From the NCBI RefSeq assembly GCF_013031405.1, contig NZ_WPZY01000005.1, forward strand, positions 124,001 through 188,000: a stretch of 64,000 bases of DNA, in the 5' to 3' direction. Shown here piece by piece: positions 16,809-25,575 of this stretch (the stretch's first letter is position 1; every line of letters starts with the position of its first letter). The position numbers were made by a program, and so were the translations under genes. The notes under the pieces were generated by a model, which saw nothing but the letters and a program-made list of their open reading frames with translations, was not told where the DNA came from and did no database searches. Source of the stretch: Ruegeria sp. HKCCD8929. Its GTDB lineage: Bacteria; Pseudomonadota; Alphaproteobacteria; Rhodobacterales; Rhodobacteraceae.

Positions 16809-17672
16809 TTATCTGTCTGACGCCGCCCAATCCCAATACAACTCACGCGCACGGCGCGCGATAGGGCCAATCTGGAATTGCGTGTCGTCCAGAGCGGTCA
16901 CCGGAGTGACCTTGTTCATGTTGCCCGACATGAACACCTCATCCGCGTCGTGGAAATCGGCAAAGCCGAGGACGGATTCGTTGACCGTGACCCCATCCGC
17001 CCGAAGGTTCGCAATATGGCGCGCGCGGGTGATCCCGGCCAGAAACGTGCCGTTGGCGATGGGGGTAAAGACCTCGCCGTCCTTGACCATGAAGATGTTG
17101 GCGGTGGCGGTTTCGGCGACGTTGCCCATGGCATCGGCCACCAGCGCGTTGGAGAACCCCTTGGACCGCGCCTCGCGCAGCATTCGGGCGTTGTTGGGAT
17201 AGAGACATCCCGCCTTGGCGTTCACCACAGCATCCTCCAGCACCGGGCGGCGGAACCGCGTGGTGGTCAACGTGACCGAGGCGGTGGGCGCGGCCAGCGG
17301 GATCTCTTCAAGGCAGACAGCAAAACCGGTGCTGTCGGCTTTGGGAACAATGGCCGAGGCATCGCCGTCAATGCCCCAATACATCGGGCGGATGTAAACC
17401 GCCTTGTCCGGCCCATAGGCCTCCAGCCCTTCGCGCACGATATCCACCATCTCCTGGGTCGAGACGGTTGGGGTCAGCATCAGCGCCTCGGCCGAACGGT
17501 TGGTGCGCGCGCAATGGGCCTCAAGATCCGGCGCCATCCCGTCGAAATAGCGCGCGCCGTCGAACACGCTCGACCCCAGCCAGGCGCCATGATCGCCCGC
17601 CCGCATGATCGGCGCATCGCCTTCGTGCCACTGACCCTCGAAATAGGTGCGGATATTCTTGCCGACTGCCAT
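16809..17672 (-). CDS. ilvE: branched-chain-amino-acid aminotransferase
   Basis: This 287-residue class IV PLP-dependent aminotransferase interconverts leucine, isoleucine and valine with their 2-oxo acids. The PLP lysine is in the motif NAKAGCLYPN, followed by ARSKGFSNALVAD and the phosphate-binding TANIFMVKDG. GGAG lies 6 nt before the ATG at 17672; a GTG immediately upstream is an alternative. The neighbours are an Lrp regulator on the same strand and a divergent leucine dehydrogenase, forming a branched-chain amino acid cluster. A short palindrome (AGGTC/GACCT, 17719-17730) lies between ilvE and lrp. Confidence 0.92.
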   Translation of the reverse strand: MAVGKNIRTYFEGQWHEGDAPIMRAGDHGAWLGSSVFDGARYFDGMAPDLEAHCARTNRSAEALMLTPTVSTQEMVDIVREGLEAYGPDKAVYIRPMYWGIDGDASAIVPKADSTGFAVCLEEIPLAAPTASVTLTTTRFRRPVLEDAVVNAKAGCLYPNNARMLREARSKGFSNALVADAMGNVAETATANIFMVKDGEVFTPIANGTFLAGITRARHIANLRADGVTVNESVLGFADFHDADEVFMSGNMNKVTPVTALDDTQFQIGPIARRARELYWDWAASDR

Positions 17673-17746
17673 CACTCTCTCCCTCGCTTGGCGCAGAAAG
17701 TAGGTGCCGTTGGGTCAGAGGTCCAGACCTTTCATCATGGGCCTGC

Positions 17747-18205
17747 TCATTCGGGCATCGGCAGCACCTCGCGTTTGACCATGGCGCGCAGGGCGAAGTT
17801 GGACCGCAGGTTGCGGATGCCAGGGATCTGCATCAGCCGGTGTTCGAGGAAGGCGTCGAAGGCCGACAGGTCCGAGGCCACCACCCGCAGCAGGATGTCG
17901 CGCGACCCGGTCATCAGGTAGCATTCCATCACCTCTTCGCAGGCGCGGATCGCGCGTTCGAACGAATCGATGGCGGCCCGGTCCTGCTTGTCGAGTTCCA
18001 CCGAAACAAAGATCGACACACCCAGCCCCAGCTTGGCGGGATCGACCTGCGCGGCGTATCCGGTGATCACCCCGTCCCGCTGCAACCGGTCCAGCCGCCT
18101 TGCGCAGGGGGTAGGGGACAGGCCCACGGTCTCGGCCAGCTCGGTGACCGTCATGCGCCCGTCGCGCTGCAAGGCGCGCACGATCTTGCGGTCGATCAGG
18201 TCCAT
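17747..18205 (-). CDS. Lrp/AsnC-family transcriptional regulator
   Basis: This 152-residue regulator has an N-terminal winged helix (MDLIDRKIVRALQRDGRM, VGLSPTPCARRLDRLQ) and a C-terminal RAM ligand-sensing domain with LMTGSRDILLRVV. I chose the ATG at 18205 because MDLIDRKI is the usual Lrp start. The ribosome-binding site GGAGGA lies inside the perfect palindrome 18207-18219, so translation may be regulated by a small hairpin. The divergent gene encodes leucine dehydrogenase and the downstream gene ilvE, so leucine or other branched-chain amino acids are the likely effector (inference). Confidence 0.92.
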   Translation of the reverse strand: MDLIDRKIVRALQRDGRMTVTELAETVGLSPTPCARRLDRLQRDGVITGYAAQVDPAKLGLGVSIFVSVELDKQDRAAIDSFERAIRACEEVMECYLMTGSRDILLRVVASDLSAFDAFLEHRLMQIPGIRNLRSNFALRAMVKREVLPMPE

Positions 18206-18206
18206 T

Positions 18207-18219
18207 GGAGGATTCCTCC
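18207..18219. promoter_or_regulatory. palindrome covering the lrp ribosome-binding site
   Basis: GGAGGATTCCTCC is a perfect palindrome. On the minus-strand transcript it places GGAGG and CCTCC three bases apart just before the lrp ATG, so the Shine-Dalgarno could be sequestered. It could equally be a DNA operator in the lrp/ldh intergenic region. Confidence 0.35.
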
Positions 18220-18335
18220 GAAATTGCTGCGAATGATGGAGGATAACTCTAATCCAATGACGGCAGGCAGGCAATCTTGGTGACATTCTCCCCCCGGTCC
18301 GTGCGAAAACCAAAACAGGCAAATTGGAGGGGAAA

Positions 18336-19385
18336 ATGAAGGTCACAGAAGTCGACACGCCCGAGCATGAGGAAGTGGTCCGGTTCGAGGACCCGGCCAC
18401 CGGCCTGAAAGGTTTTATCGCCATCCATTCCACCCGGCTCGGCCCCGCCGCGGGCGGGGTGCGGATGCGCCCCTATGGGCATGAGGTCGAGGCTTTGAAC
18501 GACGCGCTGCGCCTGTCGCGCGGCATGACCTGCAAGAATGCGGCGGCGGACCTGCCTCTGGGCGGCGGCAAGGCAGTGATCATCGGCGATCCTTCGATGG
18601 ACAAGACACCCGAGCTGATGCAGGCCTTTGGCCGTGTCGTGCAAAGCCTCGAAGGCCGCTACTGGACCGCCGAAGACATGGGCATGACACCAGCCGACAT
18701 GGCGCAGATCGGAACCGAGACCCGGTTCGTGGCCGGTCTGGCCGACGGCGCATTTGCCAGTGGCGATCCTTCACCGGTGACCGCACGCGGCATCTTCAAC
18801 GCTATCCGCACCACGGCCCGGCATCGGTTCGGGTCCAGGGATCTGAGGGGTAAGACCGTTTCGGTTCAGGGGCTGGGGAACGTGGGCCACCACCTCTGCC
18901 GTTTCCTGCATCAAGCCGGGGCAGAGCTAATCATTACTGATATCGACGCGGCGCAGGTGACCCGCGTTGCCCAAGAATTCTCGGCGACACTGGTTGCACC
19001 GGATGCGATTTACGAAGCGCAAGCGGACATTTTTGCGCCCTGTGCCATAGGCGCTATCCTGAATGAGGCCAGCATCCCCCTGTTCAAGGTCGGTGCGGTT
19101 GCGGGCGGTGCTAACAACCAGCTTGCCACCGAAGCCGACGGCCAGCGCCTGCATGAACGCGGTATTCTCTACGCGCCCGATTTCGTCGCCAATGGCGGTG
19201 GCATCGTCAATGTGGCGACTGAGATCCTTCAGATCGCCGACCGTGAGGATTGGGTGGCCGCCCGGCTCGAAGCGCTGGACCGGACCATGGACCGCATTCT
19301 GAGCACTGCGGCCCGCCTGTCCGTCTGCCCCAATGACGTGGCCGAGCGGATCGTGCACGACATTCTGCACCAGAAAGCCGCCTGA
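18336..19385 (+). CDS. leucine dehydrogenase (Glu/Leu/Phe/Val dehydrogenase family)
   Basis: This 349-residue enzyme oxidatively deaminates leucine or other branched-chain amino acids with NAD to give 2-oxo acids and ammonia. The catalytic lysine region is LPLGGGKAVIIGD, and the Rossmann motif is VQGLGNVGHHL. APCAIGAILNEASIP and VAGGANNQL are family signatures. The strong GGAGGGG 3 nt before the ATG at 18336 sets the start over an in-frame TTG at 18324. The divergent Lrp regulator probably controls it. A terminator follows at 19405. Confidence 0.92.
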   Translation: MKVTEVDTPEHEEVVRFEDPATGLKGFIAIHSTRLGPAAGGVRMRPYGHEVEALNDALRLSRGMTCKNAAADLPLGGGKAVIIGDPSMDKTPELMQAFGRVVQSLEGRYWTAEDMGMTPADMAQIGTETRFVAGLADGAFASGDPSPVTARGIFNAIRTTARHRFGSRDLRGKTVSVQGLGNVGHHLCRFLHQAGAELIITDIDAAQVTRVAQEFSATLVAPDAIYEAQADIFAPCAIGAILNEASIPLFKVGAVAGGANNQLATEADGQRLHERGILYAPDFVANGGGIVNVATEILQIADREDWVAARLEALDRTMDRILSTAARLSVCPNDVAERIVHDILHQKAA

Positions 19386-19404
19386 GCGGCGTCTGGGCGA
19401 AGAG

Positions 19405-19435
19405 AAGAGCCGCCGGAGAGAGCGGCGGCTCTTTT
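19405..19435 (+). terminator. rho-independent terminator after leucine dehydrogenase
   Basis: AAGAGCCGCC (19405-19414) pairs perfectly with GGCGGCTCTT (19424-19433), with a 9-nt loop and a short T run (CTTTTC). It lies between convergent genes and its A-rich left flank could also terminate trpS transcription from the other strand. Confidence 0.8.
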
Positions 19436-19457
19436 CACTTTCGCACGCGGTATCGGG

Positions 19458-20477
19458 CTACGCCCCGACCATCCCCACGATCTCATAGGTCCGGCGCAGG
19501 ATCGGCGCCGTGATCTCGCGGGCGCGCTTGGCGCCATCGCTCATGATGCGGTCGATCTCCGCCGGATCGGCCAGCAGCCTGTCCATCTCGGTGGTGATGG
19601 GTGAGAGTTTCTCGACCGCCAGATCCGCCAGCATCGGCTTGAACGCGCCGAACTGCTTGCCGCCCACTTCGGCCAGAACCCCATCGACATCCAGCCCGGA
19701 CAGGGCGGAATAGATACGGACCAGATTACGGGCCTCGGGCCGATCCTCAAGCCCCGCCGCTTCCGACGGCAGCGCCTCGGGGTCGGTCTTGGCCTTGCGG
19801 ATCTTCTTGGCGATGGCATCCGCGTCGTCGTTCAGGTTGATCCGGCTCATGTCCGAGGCGTCAGACGACGACATCTTCTTGGACCCGTCACGCAGGCTCA
19901 TCACGCGCGGGGCCGCGCCTCCGATGACCGGTTCGGTGATCGGGAAGAAATCAACGCCGTAATCATGGTTGAACTTGGCCGCGATGTCGCGCGTTAGCTC
20001 TAGATGCTGTTTCTGGTCCTCGCCCACCGGCACATGGGTGGCGTGATAGACCAGAATGTCCGAGGCCATCAGGGACGGATAGGCAAACAGACCCAGGGAG
20101 GCATTCTCGGCGTTTTTGCCCGCCTTGTCCTTGAACTGTGTCATCCGCTGCATCCACCCGATGCGGGCCACGCAGTTGAAGATCCAGGCCAGCTGTGCGT
20201 GTTCGGGCACCTGGCTCTGATTGAACAGGATCGACTTGGCCGGGTCGAGACCGGACGCGATGAAGCCCGCGCAGACCTCACGGGTCTTCTGGCGCAGCTG
20301 TTCGGGGTCTTGCCAGACGGTAATCGCGTGCAGATCGACGATGCAGTAGACGGTCTCGAAATCCTCTTCCTGCATGTCGACGAACCGTTTGAGCGCGCCA
20401 AGATAGTTGCCCAGATGCAAGTTGCCCGAGGGCTGGATGCCGGAAAACACGCGAGGCGTGAATTGGGTCTGGGTCAT
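19458..20477 (-). CDS. trpS: tryptophan--tRNA ligase
   Basis: This 339-residue class I aminoacyl-tRNA synthetase charges tRNA-Trp. It contains the HIGH-like HLGN in [17 protein letters not shown] and the KMSKS-like KKMSSSD. DLHAITV and the internal [19 protein letters not shown] are typical of bacterial TrpRS. The ATG at 20477 is preceded by an in-frame TTG, so I use the ATG. The length is normal. It converges with leucine dehydrogenase and is divergent from the rhomboid-like gene. I see no leader peptide upstream. Confidence 0.96.
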   Translation of the reverse strand: MTQTQFTPRVFSGIQPSGNLHLGNYLGALKRFVDMQEEDFETVYCIVDLHAITVWQDPEQLRQKTREVCAGFIASGLDPAKSILFNQSQVPEHAQLAWIFNCVARIGWMQRMTQFKDKAGKNAENASLGLFAYPSLMASDILVYHATHVPVGEDQKQHLELTRDIAAKFNHDYGVDFFPITEPVIGGAAPRVMSLRDGSKKMSSSDASDMSRINLNDDADAIAKKIRKAKTDPEALPSEAAGLEDRPEARNLVRIYSALSGLDVDGVLAEVGGKQFGAFKPMLADLAVEKLSPITTEMDRLLADPAEIDRIMSDGAKRAREITAPILRRTYEIVGMVGA

Positions 20478-20566
20478 CAAAAGGAACTCCGGTCTGGAAA
20501 AAACAGCCCCCGTCGCTTACCCATGGTGCCAGGGGACGTCAACAGGCGCAGGAAAGGCCGGAACCC

Positions 20567-21253
20567 ATGAGCAGCCCGCATTACACACCCGCCGTGAACC
20601 CGTTGCCGCCGGTGGTGGTGGCGCTGGTTCTGTTCATCATGGGGATCGAGGTGGCGTTTTCGCTTGGCGCGCGGGGGATGATCGGTGGCCCGGGCGCTGT
20701 TGGCTGGCGCCTGTCGGCACTGAATTCCTACGCGTTTTCCGCCGATGTCCTAAGCTGGATGTGGGAAACCGGCCGCTGGCCGTTCGAGCAGTTGATCCGC
20801 TTCGTCACCTATCCCTTTGTGCATGGTAGCATGACGCAGGCGATCTTTGTCTGCGTCTTTGTGCTCGCCATGGGCAAGATGGTGGGTGAGGTGTTCGGGG
20901 GCGTTGCAATGCTGATCATCTTCGTGCTGTCCGGTGTCGGTGGGGCGCTGGCTTATGCCCTGCTGCTGGACCCGCGCTATCCGCTGGTCGGGGGCTTTCC
21001 ACCGGTCTATGGTCTGATCGGTGCCTTCACATGGCTGCTCTGGCGTGGATTGTCCCTGGTGGGCGCGAACCAGGCGCGGGCCTTCAACCTGATCGCGGTG
21101 CTGATGGGGATACAGTTGCTGTTCGGGCTGCTCTTCGGCGGTACAAATGACTGGGTGGCCGATCTGGGCGGTTTTGCCACCGGGTTTGGCCTGTCTTTCT
21201 TTCTGGCGCCGGGCGGCTGGGCTCGTATCCGCGATCGGATGCGGCGCGATTAA
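20567..21253 (+). CDS. rhomboid-fold membrane protein lacking catalytic residues (pseudoprotease)
   Basis: This 228-residue integral membrane protein has about six hydrophobic segments and the rhomboid landmarks: an N-terminal helix, a loop with FVTYPFVHGSMTQ and a C-terminal GGFATGFGLSFF. In active rhomboids the fourth helix starts with GxSG and the sixth has HxxG. Here the fourth-helix motif reads GGFPPVYGLIGA at 142-153 (Phe144 where Ser is expected). The sixth-helix motif reads DLGGF with Asp199 in place of His. Both members of the Ser-His dyad are therefore missing, so it is probably a non-proteolytic rhomboid-like protein. Its stop codon overlaps the stop of convergent murJ. Confidence 0.82.
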   Translation: MSSPHYTPAVNPLPPVVVALVLFIMGIEVAFSLGARGMIGGPGAVGWRLSALNSYAFSADVLSWMWETGRWPFEQLIRFVTYPFVHGSMTQAIFVCVFVLAMGKMVGEVFGGVAMLIIFVLSGVGGALAYALLLDPRYPLVGGFPPVYGLIGAFTWLLWRGLSLVGANQARAFNLIAVLMGIQLLFGLLFGGTNDWVADLGGFATGFGLSFFLAPGGWARIRDRMRRD

Positions 21254-22791
21254 CCTCGGCGCAGGGCGCGTTTGAACTCGGCCATGCGGAAGGCACCGAT
21301 GGCTTGCCCAGCGGCGAAATAGACCATGGCTCCCAACACGATCAGGCCGAACAGTGCCAGATAACGCCAGCTTGGCACCGACAGCATCCAGCCACCGAAC
21401 CGCACCGCAACCAGCAGCGCCGCGCCCATGGCGCCGGACGCTACGACGATCCGCCACGCCCGCTCATGAAAGCGGGCGTCGAACCGCGCCACATCGCCCA
21501 TCCGCCGTGCACCAATCGCCAGCAGCCCCACCATCACCCAGCCCGCCGCTGAGGCCGCGATGGCAGGGGCAATCCAGCCGACCAGCGGATACAGGCCAAA
21601 GGCCAGCGCGGCGTTCACCACCATTGCAACGACCGCGTAGCGGAAGGGAGATTTGGTATCCTCACGCGCGAAATAGAGAGGTTGCAGTAGCTTTTGCAGC
21701 ATGAAAGACGGCAAGCCGATCCCGTAGATCGCCACCGCCAGCGCGGTTGCCGCGCTGTCCTCGGGCCCGAACTGCCCACGCTGGAACAGGACCGAGACTA
21801 GCGCCAGCGGCATCACCAGAAAGGCCACAGTCGAGGGGATGGTCAGCAGCAGCGAGAACTCTCCGGCCCTGGAGAACGCATCCCGCGCGCCTGTATCGTC
21901 GCCTGCCCGAAGACGCCGGGACAGATCGGGCAGCAGTACGATGCCCACCGCGATGCCCACAACGCCGAGCGGCAGCTGATAGAGCCGGTCAGCTGCAAAC
22001 AGCCAGCTCACCGCCTTTTCGGTTTTCGAGGCCACGAGTTGCCCTACCACCAGATTGATCTGCGTCACACCCATCGCCAAAGCCGCGGGCACGGCGATGC
22101 GGACCATGTGGCGCATCTCGGGTGTCAGGCGGGGCAGGCCGGGGCGGATACGGATGCCCGCGCGCTCAGCGGCGAACCAGACCAGCGCTAGCTGCGCCAC
22201 CCCGGCCGCCGGGATCACCCGGATCAGCCAGTCGATGACCTCACCGCCCAGAAGGGCACCCGCGATCAGTGCGCTACAGGCAAAGATGTTGAGTAGGACC
22301 GGTGCGGCGGCAGCGGCGGCAAAGCGTCCGGTGGCATTCAGAACGCCGGAAAACAGCGCCGCCAGTGACATGAACAGGATGTAGGGAAACACGATATAGC
22401 CATAGCCGACCGCCAGATCGAACCGCTCGTCTCCATGGAACCCCTCGGCCGTGGCCCAGACCAAAGCAGGCATGAAAACCATCGCCAGCCCGACCAGCGC
22501 CAGCACCGCCGTGCTGAGCAGGTTGAACGCATCCCGGGCGAACCCCACCGCATCCTCGCCGCCCTCCAGCCGTTTCGAGAACATCGGCACGAAGGCGGCG
22601 TTGAACGCGCCCTCGGCAAAGAAGCGGCGGAACATGTTGGGCAGGCGGAAGGCGGCGACAAAAGCGTCCATCACCGGGCCGGGCCCAATGAATGCGGTCA
22701 GCAGGATCTCCCGCAGGAACCCGAGTATCCGGCTGGCCAAGGTCCAGAAGCCCACCGTGAACAGGCCCGAGAGCAATCGGATGGGCTTCAT
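21250..22791 (-). CDS. murJ: lipid II flippase MurJ
   Basis: This 513-residue MATE/MviN-superfamily protein moves the peptidoglycan precursor lipid II across the inner membrane. The N-terminal SRILGFLREILLTAFIG and FRLPNMFRRFFAEGAFNAAFVP are MurJ signatures and hold the conserved Arg residues of the central cavity. The usual 13-14 membrane segments are visible. Its ATG overlaps the glnD stop by 4 nt, the conserved alphaproteobacterial glnD-murJ order. It converges with the rhomboid-like gene, with 4 nt of overlapping stop codons. Confidence 0.95.
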   Translation of the reverse strand: MKPIRLLSGLFTVGFWTLASRILGFLREILLTAFIGPGPVMDAFVAAFRLPNMFRRFFAEGAFNAAFVPMFSKRLEGGEDAVGFARDAFNLLSTAVLALVGLAMVFMPALVWATAEGFHGDERFDLAVGYGYIVFPYILFMSLAALFSGVLNATGRFAAAAAAPVLLNIFACSALIAGALLGGEVIDWLIRVIPAAGVAQLALVWFAAERAGIRIRPGLPRLTPEMRHMVRIAVPAALAMGVTQINLVVGQLVASKTEKAVSWLFAADRLYQLPLGVVGIAVGIVLLPDLSRRLRAGDDTGARDAFSRAGEFSLLLTIPSTVAFLVMPLALVSVLFQRGQFGPEDSAATALAVAIYGIGLPSFMLQKLLQPLYFAREDTKSPFRYAVVAMVVNAALAFGLYPLVGWIAPAIAASAAGWVMVGLLAIGARRMGDVARFDARFHERAWRIVVASGAMGAALLVAVRFGGWMLSVPSWRYLALFGLIVLGAMVYFAAGQAIGAFRMAEFKRALRRG

Positions 22792-25547
22792 GAGGCGGCC
22801 CGTTCCGCGCCTTCGGTAATGGCCTTGCGCAGCTTGGCCTCAAGCCCGCGCTGCTTGCTTTCCGAGTGGTATTTCAGGCCGAACATGTCCTTGACGTAGA
22901 AGGTATCGACAACCTGTTCGCCATAAGTCGCGATCACCGCGTTGGCGATATAGACATTCGCCGCCGCCAGCGTTCGGGTCAGATCATAAAGCAGACCGGG
23001 CCGGTCGCGCGTGTCCACCTCGATGATGGTGTAGATCTCCGAGCCATCGTTATCGAAGGTGATATGCGTCGGCACGTTGAAGGCCTTTTCCCGCTTCTTG
23101 ATCTTGTCGCGGGATTTCAGCGCCTCGCGGGCCACGACCTCGCCCTTGAGCGTCTTATGGATCATCTTGGTCAGGCGTGGCAGGCGAGAGGCCTCGAAGG
23201 GGTGGCCTTCGGCATCCTGTATCCAGAAGGCATCGGTCACGTAGCCGTCCTTGGTCGTATAGCTGCGCGCATCGACCACATTTGCCCCGACCAGCGCCAG
23301 CGCGCCCGCGATCCGCGCGAAGATGCCCGGGTGATCGGCCATCGCAAAACAGGCCCGGGTGGCGTCGCGGTCCACGTCAGGATGCAGGCGGATCTCCATC
23401 GCGCCGGGATCGCCGCTGTGTTCCAGCGCCTGCAGCATCTCGGCAAACTCGATATGGGTCGACAGGTTCAGACCCTGCCAGTAGGGGTCGTAATGCCGCC
23501 CCGTCTCGGTCTTGAGGTCCGCCTTCGACCAGTTCTCCATCGCCTCGCGCAGCGCCTTCTTGGCCTCGGCGCCGCGATTGGCGCGGTTGAGGTCCTCCAT
23601 CCCGGTTTCCAGCGCGCGCTTGGTCTCGGCATGCAGCGCGCGCAGCAGGGTGGCCTTCCAGTTGTTCCAGGTGTTGGGGCCGACGCCGCGGATGTCACAC
23701 ACGGTCAGTACCGTCAGCAGGTCCAGCTGCTTGACTGTCGTCACCGCCTTGGCGAAATCGCGCACCGTGCGCGGGTCAGAGATGTCGCGTTTCTGCGCCA
23801 TGTCCGACATCAGCAGGTGATACCGGACCAGCCATTCCACCGTCTCGGCGTCGGATTTGTTCAGCCCCAGCCTTGGCGCCACCTTGCGCGCGATCTTGGC
23901 GCCGAGGATCGAGTGATCCTCGGGCCGTCCCTTGGCGATGTCATGCAGGAGCAGCGCCACATAGAGCACCTTGCGGTTCACCCCGCGGTCCAGGATCGAC
24001 GAGGCCAGCGGCAGTTCTTCAATCAGTTCGCCGCGCTCGATCTGGGCCAGGTTCACGATGCACTGGATGGTGTGCTCGTCCACCGTATAGCTGTGATACA
24101 TGTTGAACTGCATCATCGCCACGATGTGTTCGAATTCGGGCAGAAAGGCCGACAGCACGCCTAGCTCGTTCATCCGTCGCAGGGCGCGTTCCGGGTTGCC
24201 GTGTTTGAGCATCAGGTCGAGGAAGATGCGCTGCGCCTCTTTGTCGGCACGCATGTCGTCGTCGATAAGGTCCAGATTTGCCGTCACCAGCCGCATCGCG
24301 TCGGGATGGATCAGCATGCCTGTCCGCAACCCTTCTTCGAAGAGGCGCAGCAGGTTGACCTTGTCGGCGAGGAACTTCGCCGGGTCGGCCACGTCCAGAC
24401 GGCCATGCACCACGCGGTAGCCGGGTTTGACCCGGGGACGGCGGCGAAAAATGCGCTCTAGCAGAGGAGCGCCCTTCATGTGTGCCGCTTCCAGTTTGGT
24501 CAGAAAGATCCGGGTCAGCTCACCCACGCGGGTGGCCTCGCGGAAATACTTCTGCATGAAGACCTCGACGGCTCGGCGCCCGGCGCGATCCTCGTACCCC
24601 ATGCGGTCGGCCACCTCGACCTGCAGGTCAAAAGACAATTGCTCGCTCGCCCGCCCGGTCACCAGATGCAGATGCGAGCGGACCGCCCACAGGAAATCCT
24701 CGGCCTGAACGAAAGTGTCGAACTCCTCACGGGTGAACAGGCCCAGCGGCACCAGTTCGGCCACATCCTGCACGCCATAAAGGTACTTGGCGATCCAGTA
24801 GAGGGATTGCAGGTCGCGCAGTCCGCCCTTGCCTTCTTTGACATTGGGCTCGACCATGTAACGCTCGCCCTGCTTGCGGTGGCGCGTCTCACGCTCTTGC
24901 AGCTTGGCTTCGATAAACTCCTGGCCGGAGCCCTTGAAGAGCTCGGATTTGAGGCGCTCGTCCAGTTCTTCGGCCAGCGGTTCATGCCCGGCGAGGAACC
25001 GGTGTTCCAGCATGGCGGTGCGGATGGTGAAATCGTCGCCGCCCAGCCGCAGGCAATCCTTGATGGTGCGCGAGGAATGACCGACCTTCAGTCGCAAATC
25101 CCAGAGCATGTAGAGCATCGATTCGATGACGCTCTCGGCCCAGGCGGTGATCTTGTAAGGGGTCAGGAACAGCAGATCGACATCTGAGGCCGGCGCCATC
25201 TCGCCCCGGCCGTATCCGCCCACCGCAATAACAGCGATGCGCTCCCCCTGAGTCGGGTTGGCCAGAGGGTGCAAAATCTCACTGGCCACATACAGCACGG
25301 TGCGCACCAACCCGTCGGTTAGATAGGTGTAGGCCCGGGTCAGGGGACGGGCCGCAAAAGGCTGTGCGGCAAAGGCCTCGGCAATTGCAGCGCGGCCCGA
25401 TTTCTGCACATCGCGCAGAATCGCAACAACCTGCCCGCGCAGGGCGGCGCTATCGGCGCAGGTCTGCGCCGCGGACGCAATCCGGGCGTGAACGGCAGCG
25501 GCGTCAAAAATCTGTTCCGGCGGGCAGATCAGCTCGCCGGTCAGCAT
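22788..25547 (-). CDS. glnD: bifunctional [protein-PII] uridylyltransferase/uridylyl-removing enzyme
   Basis: This large nitrogen-status sensor, 919 residues from the ATG at 25547, uridylylates PII proteins when glutamine is low and removes the group when it is high. The nucleotidyltransferase motif GGYGRGEMAP with DVD lies at about 110-124. An HD domain follows with YTVDEHT and LLHDIAKGRPEDHS, and two ACT domains at the C-terminus begin near DHPGIFARIAGAL and DRPGLLYDLTRTL. Alternative starts are a TTG at 25616 or GTG at 25589, which would overlap the upstream lipoprotein gene; the ATG avoids the overlap but lacks a clear ribosome-binding site. murJ follows with a 4-nt overlap. Confidence 0.94.
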   Translation of the reverse strand: MLTGELICPPEQIFDAAAVHARIASAAQTCADSAALRGQVVAILRDVQKSGRAAIAEAFAAQPFAARPLTRAYTYLTDGLVRTVLYVASEILHPLANPTQGERIAVIAVGGYGRGEMAPASDVDLLFLTPYKITAWAESVIESMLYMLWDLRLKVGHSSRTIKDCLRLGGDDFTIRTAMLEHRFLAGHEPLAEELDERLKSELFKGSGQEFIEAKLQERETRHRKQGERYMVEPNVKEGKGGLRDLQSLYWIAKYLYGVQDVAELVPLGLFTREEFDTFVQAEDFLWAVRSHLHLVTGRASEQLSFDLQVEVADRMGYEDRAGRRAVEVFMQKYFREATRVGELTRIFLTKLEAAHMKGAPLLERIFRRRPRVKPGYRVVHGRLDVADPAKFLADKVNLLRLFEEGLRTGMLIHPDAMRLVTANLDLIDDDMRADKEAQRIFLDLMLKHGNPERALRRMNELGVLSAFLPEFEHIVAMMQFNMYHSYTVDEHTIQCIVNLAQIERGELIEELPLASSILDRGVNRKVLYVALLLHDIAKGRPEDHSILGAKIARKVAPRLGLNKSDAETVEWLVRYHLLMSDMAQKRDISDPRTVRDFAKAVTTVKQLDLLTVLTVCDIRGVGPNTWNNWKATLLRALHAETKRALETGMEDLNRANRGAEAKKALREAMENWSKADLKTETGRHYDPYWQGLNLSTHIEFAEMLQALEHSGDPGAMEIRLHPDVDRDATRACFAMADHPGIFARIAGALALVGANVVDARSYTTKDGYVTDAFWIQDAEGHPFEASRLPRLTKMIHKTLKGEVVAREALKSRDKIKKREKAFNVPTHITFDNDGSEIYTIIEVDTRDRPGLLYDLTRTLAAANVYIANAVIATYGEQVVDTFYVKDMFGLKYHSESKQRGLEAKLRKAITEGAERAAS

Positions 25548-25575
25548 TGGTTCGGTCAGGACAGCAGGTGCCGGG

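Noticed and set aside
22866-25187. 432- and 235-codon plus-strand frames opposite glnD
   Set aside because: They are antisense to the clear glnD domains and show no family resemblance.
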